From: an uncultured Acidimicrobiales bacterium
GTDB lineage: Bacteria; Actinomycetota; Acidimicrobiia; Acidimicrobiales; SZUA-35
Assembly: GCA_937976305.1 (NCBI GenBank)
Contig: CALJSB010000082.1
Location: 1-41,113, forward strand
Direction of reading: 5' to 3'
DNA length: 41,113 bases
The first letter of the stretch is position 1. Each line of letters starts with the position of its first letter. Positions 34,765 through 41,113 of this stretch are shown piece after piece. The translations under genes were made by a program, and so were the position numbers. The notes below the pieces were generated by a model. The model was not told where the DNA came from. It did not search any database and worked only from the letters and a program-made list of their open reading frames with translations.

Positions 34765-37098
34765 ATGAACCGTCATGTCCGCTCGCGGCCACGGCACAAG
34801 CTGACATCACTGCTGCTCGCGCTCGCCCTCACTTCATCGGCTTGCGCTGTCTTCAGCGATGACGGGCTCGACACCAATGGCTCGCACGACACCGACACCA
34901 CCCTTTCCGGTGGCGCCGACGACACAGCAACAAGCGCCTCCGCAGACAACGACGCTGCCGGCAACGACACCGGCGACGCTGTGGGCGATGGGGGTTCAGA
35001 AACCGGTGGTTCGACTGAACCCGTGATTGCTGGCTTCTCACCGCTCGGGGAGCCTGGCGTTGGCGGCAGGACAACGTCGATCATCTTCGATCCGGGCTCC
35101 GACACTGCGATGCTCGTGGGCGGCGACATGCTCGGCGTTGCGTGGGCCAACGATCCGCTCGAGCAGTGGAACGCAGGCACCGGTCTGCTGTCGTGGGAGA
35201 TCTCCGAGTTCTCCTACAACCCCGACGTCGCGGACGAGGTCTGGGTCGGCACGATGGGCGGGCCTTATCGGTCAAGCGATGGTGGCCACACCTGGACGCC
35301 AGCTCGCGACGGCATGCCGGCGCCAGCTGAGGACGGATACTCATCGCCGATCGAGGTCGTCCAATTCGACCCGAACGACGCAACGCACCTCGTGGCGTTC
35401 AGCGGATCGCAGCGCGAGTGGAATCGCTTCCGAACCGACCAGTTCACGTACGGCGCGGTCTGGGAATCGACCGACGACGGCGCAAGTTGGATCAACGTCG
35501 GAGCCGTCGGCGAAGGCGCCAACATCCAAGACGGTGGCTTCACCGCCGACGGGGCAACGCTCATGGTTGCGACTCGGAACCAGGGAGTTCACACCAGCCA
35601 AGACGGCGGACGAACGTGGACCAAGTCGAGCAACGGACTTCCCCACGACGCCACCGGCGACCTCGCCATCCACTCGACCGACCCCAACACGGCGTGGGTC
35701 GCACTGAAAGCGACCGACGCTGGTTCGATCCAGCCCGGCGGCATCTACGTCACTCGTGACGGCGGCCAGAGCTGGTCTCCGCAGCTGTCGGGCCTTGACG
35801 TTGCCACTGGTGCCTCGATCGAGGCCACCGCCGGCTTCGATCGCATCGTTGTCTCACCCAGCAACCCGAACCGGCTCTACACCTCCAACGTTGGCCGAGG
35901 CCAGAATGCGGTCTACCGATCAGACGACGGCGGCGAGAGTTGGACGACGATCGCCAACCGCGACACCGACCGTCCTCGGGTCTACCAATCATCGATTCGA
36001 GCCCACGAGCTCGCGGTTCATCCGACCTTGCCTGATCTCGTGGTCTTCAGCCAGGACGACTACGTCCTCATGAGTCGCGACAGCGGCGAAACATGGACCG
36101 ATCTCACCACCGACGACCTCGGCGACAACCGCTTCAGCGGGCGCGGCTACTCCGGGTTGGTGTCGAGCGACATCGCCTTTGACCCCCATACGCCCGACCG
36201 CCTCGCCATCGCCGCATTCGACGGCGGCAACTTCATCGGTTCCAACGACGGCGGGGCATCGTGGAACCGACCCAACACGGCGGCCGAGATCAACTGGGGC
36301 GGAGCCGAAGAGATTCGCTACGCCTCGGACGGCACGATCTATGTACTGCTGGGTCAATCGACGGCGAACTTCCGCGGCGTCGGAGTGTCAACCAATGGTG
36401 GCGAGTCATTCGACATTCGCGAAGGCGGCGATGCTGGCTTGCCAGCAACTCGAAGTGATCTCGACCCGACCGGCCTTGCCGTCAGCCCCAACGATCCGAA
36501 CGTCGTCTTTGTCGTAGTCGATGGCGTGATCTACCGCTCGACGAACCAGGGCGAGACGTTCGACATCGTCATGTCGTCAATCGACCAGGCCTTCGACATC
36601 GACTTCGACGCCGACGGATCGAACCTCTACATCACCTCTGCAGTCGGTGTGTTTGTCTCGACCGATGGCGGAGACAATGCACAACCGTTGCCCGAGTCGC
36701 CGTTTGCGACAACTCGTCTCACCGTCGACTCCCTCACCGGCGACCTCTACGTGACCCAGTTCGGCGCCGACGGTTTCGGCGGGCTCAACCGCTACGACGG
36801 CAGTAGCTGGGAGCGGCTCATCGACGATCCGCAAGTCCATGAGGTCGCTGTTGCTCCCGACGACTCTCAGATCTTGGTGGCGGTCACCAGTGATCAGCCA
36901 CGACGCGACGTGAGCCGTGCGAGCGGTGTGATGATCTCTACCGACGGCGGCGCCACGTGGGTCGTCCAGAACACCGGGCTCCCGATGACGCGACTGACAA
37001 CGGTCGAGTTCGACCCGTTCGACACCGATCGAATCGTGGTCGGCACAACAGGCCGAGGCTTCTTCGAGGGTTCAATCGCCGACCTCGCCAACCTCTGA
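34765..37098 (+). CDS. BNR/Asp-box beta-propeller lipoprotein
   Basis: The 777-residue predicted lipoprotein starts at ATG 34765. Its basic N-terminus is followed by a hydrophobic stretch and lipobox TSSAC with Cys27, then a ~70-residue Asp/Thr/Ser/Gly spacer. From there come about eleven Asp-box repeats of the form S-x-D-x-G-x-x-W/F (SSDGGHTW, STDDGASW, SQDGGRTW, TRDGGQSW, SDDGGESW, SRDSGETW, SNDGGASW, STNGGESF, STNQGETF, STDGGATW). They predict one or two beta-propellers as in sortilin/Vps10 and GH74 glycanase relatives. Its place in the polysaccharide locus suggests glycan binding or hydrolysis; catalytic acids are not assignable by eye. Confidence 0.9.
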   Translation: MNRHVRSRPRHKLTSLLLALALTSSACAVFSDDGLDTNGSHDTDTTLSGGADDTATSASADNDAAGNDTGDAVGDGGSETGGSTEPVIAGFSPLGEPGVGGRTTSIIFDPGSDTAMLVGGDMLGVAWANDPLEQWNAGTGLLSWEISEFSYNPDVADEVWVGTMGGPYRSSDGGHTWTPARDGMPAPAEDGYSSPIEVVQFDPNDATHLVAFSGSQREWNRFRTDQFTYGAVWESTDDGASWINVGAVGEGANIQDGGFTADGATLMVATRNQGVHTSQDGGRTWTKSSNGLPHDATGDLAIHSTDPNTAWVALKATDAGSIQPGGIYVTRDGGQSWSPQLSGLDVATGASIEATAGFDRIVVSPSNPNRLYTSNVGRGQNAVYRSDDGGESWTTIANRDTDRPRVYQSSIRAHELAVHPTLPDLVVFSQDDYVLMSRDSGETWTDLTTDDLGDNRFSGRGYSGLVSSDIAFDPHTPDRLAIAAFDGGNFIGSNDGGASWNRPNTAAEINWGGAEEIRYASDGTIYVLLGQSTANFRGVGVSTNGGESFDIREGGDAGLPATRSDLDPTGLAVSPNDPNVVFVVVDGVIYRSTNQGETFDIVMSSIDQAFDIDFDADGSNLYITSAVGVFVSTDGGDNAQPLPESPFATTRLTVDSLTGDLYVTQFGADGFGGLNRYDGSSWERLIDDPQVHEVAVAPDDSQILVAVTSDQPRRDVSRASGVMISTDGGATWVVQNTGLPMTRLTTVEFDPFDTDRIVVGTTGRGFFEGSIADLANL

Positions 37099-37271
37099 CA
37101 TTCGCTCCATTCGCACCCGACCCCGCCGTTCGCTCCGCTCACTAGCCGAGGGCCGAAGGCCGACGTGCACCTCAAGCGAGGACTCGGAAGCGAAGCGGAC
37201 GCCGCAGCAGAGGTGTGCGTCGACCGCAGGCCTGGGCAACGGGAGCGCTGTTAACGTTTGAGACCTGACCC
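37099..37271. repeat. Intergenic, repeat-like GC-rich region between converging genes
   Basis: This 173-bp stretch lies between the stops of the beta-propeller and flippase genes. It contains the small hairpin GGCC-GAA-GGCC (37151-37161), a TTCGCTCCGCT tract and a later GCGAAGCGGA segment of related reverse-complement character, and GTTAACGTTTGAGACCTGAC near its end. No gene was seen. The pattern resembles dispersed extragenic repeats, but genome copies cannot be counted here. It probably also holds the transcription stops for both genes. Confidence 0.3.
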
Positions 37272-38570
37272 CTAGGTGGTTGCGGGGAGCTTTTCGGCTT
37301 TGAGTGAGCGGTAGGCCAGCGAGATGTAGAGCAGGTAGCCGAGGTAGGCAGCCGTCGTCACCCCTGCGGCGCCACGAATGCCAAACAGCGGGGCGAAGAT
37401 CGCAAGCCCGGCGACCGTAATCACGGCAGACACGACCTGAGCCTTCGAGGCTTCTTCGGGTCGGTTGAACGAATCAAGCGCCGATGCGAGCACGGTGGCC
37501 ACGTCGTTGGCGAACTGTCCGGGCAACAAGATCAGCAATGGGATGACGGCCGGTGCGAACTCTTCGGTGAAGAGAAACGGCACCACAAACGGGGCAAGGG
37601 CAGCAAGGCCGACCACCGCAGCGCCCGAGGCCAGACGAACCCAGCGCAGCGCCTTTTCGATGGCTGCGAATCGGGCTTCGTCGGTCTTCGCCCGACGCAC
37701 GTGGGGAAGCAGCGTCTGTCCGATTCCTCGCGAGATCGGGAGACTCAACGTGGCGCCAGTGGCCGCAACGGCGTAGATCCCGAGTTGATCGGATTCGACG
37801 ATCCCAGCCAGCACAAACTGATCGACGCGGAACGTCACCAGATATGAAAGGGATCCAAACCATGCCCGCAAGCCGTAGTGGCGTTGGGTCTTGTATGCCT
37901 GCTTGTCGAACCCTCGCCCTGGGAATGATCGCCCGTAGCTCAGCACAACGACGCGAGCGATTGCCTGGGCCACAAAGGTCGACACAAGCGCCGTCTCGAG
38001 CGTGAGCCGTCCCGCAATGAACAACCCGACGTAGCCGATGCTCGTCAACACCGCAGGCAGCGCGTTCAACAGGTTGAAGGCAATCGTGCGGCTCATGCCT
38101 CGCAACCAGAAGATCGTTGTTGTTGCTGGTCCAGCGAGAACCGTGAGCGCCAAGTAGGCGTAGAACCACGTGACGGTGATGTCTTGTTTGCCGTCGAGCA
38201 CCCATTGATAGGCCGGAATCAGTAGGGCAAGAAACGGCAACGTGAAGACCAAGACGGTGAACCACGACGACATGATGATCTTGCGCCACTTGATCTCAGT
38301 CGCGAAGAACACGGCGGCCCGGGGCATGCCGAACCCCGTGACAAAGCCAATCAGCTGCGTCGTGGCGACAACCGCGGCAAGCTCGCCTCGGCCCGTTGTG
38401 CCCAGCGCTCGGGCCAGAATCGGACCATTCACAAACCCGAGGCCTGCCGTGGCGAGGTAGCTCAACGAGGTGATGACCGAATCGAGCCGTTGGCCCTGCA
38501 ACCGGCTCTGGAGGCGCCCTGAAAGCCCCGACTTCTGCGGCACAGGGGCTTCGGTTTGATCGATCGTCAC
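37272..38570 (-). CDS. Wzx-like polysaccharide flippase (MOP superfamily)
   Basis: This 432-residue protein has about twelve to fourteen membrane helices and the lipopolysaccharide-flippase pattern: SLSYLATAGLGFVNGPILARALG at the first helix, then TTGRGELAAV, ISRGIGQTLLPHVRRAKTDEARFAA, FLFTEEFAPAVIPLLILLPGQF. It would move undecaprenyl-linked repeat units across the membrane for the Wzy-like polymerase. The start is GTG 38570, overlapping the stop of the sulfotransferase_2-type gene by 4 bp (GTGA). Its lipid-linked substrate is inferred from the neighbouring biosynthesis genes. Confidence 0.92.
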   Translation of the reverse strand: MTIDQTEAPVPQKSGLSGRLQSRLQGQRLDSVITSLSYLATAGLGFVNGPILARALGTTGRGELAAVVATTQLIGFVTGFGMPRAAVFFATEIKWRKIIMSSWFTVLVFTLPFLALLIPAYQWVLDGKQDITVTWFYAYLALTVLAGPATTTIFWLRGMSRTIAFNLLNALPAVLTSIGYVGLFIAGRLTLETALVSTFVAQAIARVVVLSYGRSFPGRGFDKQAYKTQRHYGLRAWFGSLSYLVTFRVDQFVLAGIVESDQLGIYAVAATGATLSLPISRGIGQTLLPHVRRAKTDEARFAAIEKALRWVRLASGAAVVGLAALAPFVVPFLFTEEFAPAVIPLLILLPGQFANDVATVLASALDSFNRPEEASKAQVVSAVITVAGLAIFAPLFGIRGAAGVTTAAYLGYLLYISLAYRSLKAEKLPATT

Positions 38571-39181
38571 GCGTCGAACTCGTAGCCGAAACGCTCGATG
38601 TCGGCTTTGAAGTGGGCTGCGACCACGTCGCGGCTTTCGTCGTCGTACATCTCTTGATACGCAGGCCGTTTCGAGGAGTTCTTGCGAGGCAGCTCGACCG
38701 AGCCGAGGTCACGCACCGAACAGAGGTCTGCGAAGTCATCGTCAAGGTTCTCGACCCGCAGCACCGTGTCGACCGCAAGCCCACCGTTGCCATCGCCAGC
38801 AAAGTCGCTGAAGGTCATGAAACTGGCGCCTGAGCCGCCCGCCTTCACATAATCGACAAACTCATGCGAGACGGCAAGCGGATGGCGATCAGGAATCGTC
38901 TGGCGTTGGTAGGACCACACCGACACCATGCGATCCCAGGGGTTGCGGACCACGGCCACGCGATGCGAACCGGCAATCGCTGACGACCAGCGAAAGAGCT
39001 TCTGGAACTCCAAGGCCGTCATGTGCTTCCAGGGCAGATCGCTACGTAGCAGTGGATGAGCCGCCCGGGCGTAGGCCTCAGCGGGGATCGACCGATGCGA
39101 TTTCAGCGCAGCTTCAATCGAGCTCGAGCCCGCCTTGTTGTAGGCAAGGAACACGAGATCTTGGTCTCGCAACACCATCAT
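38567..39181 (-). CDS. Sulfotransferase family 2-type protein (third)
   Basis: The 204-residue protein is a compact carbohydrate sulfotransferase related to the chondroitin/HNK-1-type group: LVFLAYNKAGSSSIEAAL holds the 5'-phosphosulfate site, RVAVVRNPWDRMVSVWSY holds the 3'-phosphate site, and LRVENLDDDFADLC is conserved later. It has no signal or membrane helix, so it acts in the cytoplasm on a lipid- or nucleotide-linked acceptor. It overlaps the flippase gene by 4 bp; coupling suggests that sulfation occurs before export. Start ATG 39181 (ATG 39178 also possible). Confidence 0.88.
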   Translation of the reverse strand: MMVLRDQDLVFLAYNKAGSSSIEAALKSHRSIPAEAYARAAHPLLRSDLPWKHMTALEFQKLFRWSSAIAGSHRVAVVRNPWDRMVSVWSYQRQTIPDRHPLAVSHEFVDYVKAGGSGASFMTFSDFAGDGNGGLAVDTVLRVENLDDDFADLCSVRDLGSVELPRKNSSKRPAYQEMYDDESRDVVAAHFKADIERFGYEFDA

Positions 39182-39361
39182 CTCGCCTCACCTCCGCGCC
39201 GATGGGCCCCACTCGTGCCCAGCTCATTCCCGCATCAACAGTATGGCCCGGCGCGCCGCCAGCCAATGGGCAGGATGCTGGGTCAACTGCCCCGCCAACT
39301 GCCCTATCAAGGGGGCCCTGGAATTTCTCCTACGGCGATAGTGGTATTTCAGTGCGGTCCC

Positions 39362-39375
39362 TAGAATGTGGTGCA
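39362..39375 (+). promoter_or_regulatory. Candidate -10 element for a leaderless sufC transcript
   Basis: TAGAAT (39362-39367) matches the -10 consensus well and lies seven bases before the ATG at 39375, so transcription would begin at or next to the start codon. There is no ribosome site. The -35 region (about 39339-39344) is weak. Leaderless mRNAs are common in actinobacteria, which supports this reading. Confidence 0.45.
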
Positions 39376-40147
39376 TGTCGAACGCCGCCGCCGACGAACT
39401 TCTCTTCGAAATCGACGACCTGCACGTCAGCACGGTCGAAGCCCCCGGTCAACCATCGGTTGAGATCCTCAAGGGCGTTTCGCTCCAGGTGGCCCCGGGC
39501 GAAGTCCATGCCCTGATGGGGCCGAACGGGTGCGGCAAGTCAACGCTTGCATCCGCCCTGCTCGGATCGCCCGAATACGAGGTCACCTCGGGTCGGATCC
39601 TCTTCAGAGGCGACGACATCACCGACTGGGACACCGATGTTCGAGGCAAGGCCGGCATTTTCTTGGCCTTCCAGTACCCCCAAGAGATCGCCGGCGTCAG
39701 CGTGCTGAACTTCCTGCGTCAGTCACTCAGCGCCCGCAAGGGCATGGAGATGAGCGTGCTCGAACTCCGCCTTGAGCTGATGGAGTGGATGGAGCGGCTC
39801 GGCATGGAAGAGTCATTCATGGAGCGATACCTCAACGAGGGATTCTCGGGTGGCGAGAAGAAACGCAACGAGATCCTCCAGATGGCCGTACTCGAACCCG
39901 AGATGGCCATCCTCGACGAGACCGACTCAGGCCTCGACATCGATGCGCTACGAGTGGTGGCGAGCGGCGTGCAAGAAATCCGCAAGGATCGCCCCGAACT
40001 GGGGGCACTCGCCATCACGCACTATCAACGCCTCCTTGACCACCTCCAGCCCGACCATGTCCACATCATGGTTGATGGCCGCATTGCCACATCGGGTGGC
40101 ATGGAACTCGCTGCCCGCCTCGAAGCCGACGGCTACGAGAGTTTCCT

Positions 40148-40151
<4 letters not shown>
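39375..40151 (+). CDS. sufC: Fe-S cluster assembly ATPase SufC
   Basis: SufC is the ABC-type ATPase of the SufBCD scaffold for iron-sulfur cluster assembly, in the cytoplasm. The 258-residue protein has Walker A GPNGCGKST (49-57), the Q-loop AFQYPQEIAGVSV, the SufC-type signature EGFSGGEKKRNEILQM, and Walker B/D-loop LDETDSGLDIDAL. It is collinear with known SufC proteins. ATG 39375 is favoured over ATG 39366, which overlaps the -10 box. sufS begins in a 4-bp overlap (GTGA). No sufB or sufD is upstream; the neighbour there is a sulfotransferase on the other strand. Confidence 0.96.

Positions 40152-41113
<962 letters not shown>

Noticed and set aside
39366..39374. Upstream ATG for sufC
   Set aside because: It overlaps the likely -10 box, and SufC homology begins after the ATG at 39375.

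Overview
The window is 41 kb of GC-rich, densely packed bacterial chromosome. Start codons are ATG, GTG and TTG, neighbouring genes often overlap by 4 bp (ATGA/GTGA), and lipoproteins follow the actinobacterial pattern of a short signal, a lipobox Cys and then a Gly/Ser/Asp-rich or Thr/Pro-rich spacer. With a single-chain BC-BCCP-CT acyl-CoA carboxylase, an FrnE-type DsbA protein, and SufC/SufS, this suggests an actinomycete-phylum bacterium, possibly from the Acidimicrobiia (Ilumatobacter-like). The taxonomic placement is an inference from gene content, not a measurement. No rRNA, tRNA, CRISPR array, phage gene or insertion sequence was recognised.

Region 1 (1-8076) is a sugar-uptake operon on the minus strand: two carbohydrate ABC permeases, a substrate-binding lipoprotein, an FG-GAP/ASPIC-UnbV lipoprotein, and a GH36 alpha-galactosidase that runs off the left edge. 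A divergent DeoR-family regulator lies across a 278-bp gap carrying repeated TTGAC motifs. No ATPase gene is present, so a shared or distant one must energise the importer. Region 2 (8118-13593, minus) holds plsC-like, fadD-like, frnE-like, nagA-like and argG genes in one direction with short gaps or overlaps. Region 3 (13643-18159) has an MFS exporter coupled to an alpha/beta hydrolase, a methyltransferase, a TTEAP-repeat lipoprotein and a pair of small proteins of unknown function with their own terminator. Region 4 (18330-24357) has the single-chain carboxylase, a small membrane protein with a clear terminator, a YciI-like protein, an MBL-fold hydrolase and a second MFS protein.

Region 5 (24367-39181) is a cell-surface polysaccharide locus. 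It encodes one GT2 and two GT4-type glycosyltransferases, three dissimilar sulfotransferases, a Wzz-like chain-length protein with a long disordered tail, an O-antigen-ligase/Wzy-like membrane protein that carries its own Wzz-like C-terminal domain, an NAD-dependent sugar epimerase, a large Asp-box beta-propeller lipoprotein and a Wzx-like flippase. Together these predict a Wzx/Wzy-type pathway making a sulfated exopolysaccharide or capsule. Region 6 (39375-41113) is the start of a Suf Fe-S assembly operon (sufC, then sufS truncated by the right edge), without sufB or sufD upstream.

The most unusual items are the Wzy-Wzz fusion within a sulfotransferase-rich polysaccharide cluster, the orphan two-gene small-protein operon at 17627-18159, and the sugar operon that mixes an FG-GAP/ASPIC lipoprotein with an ABC importer.
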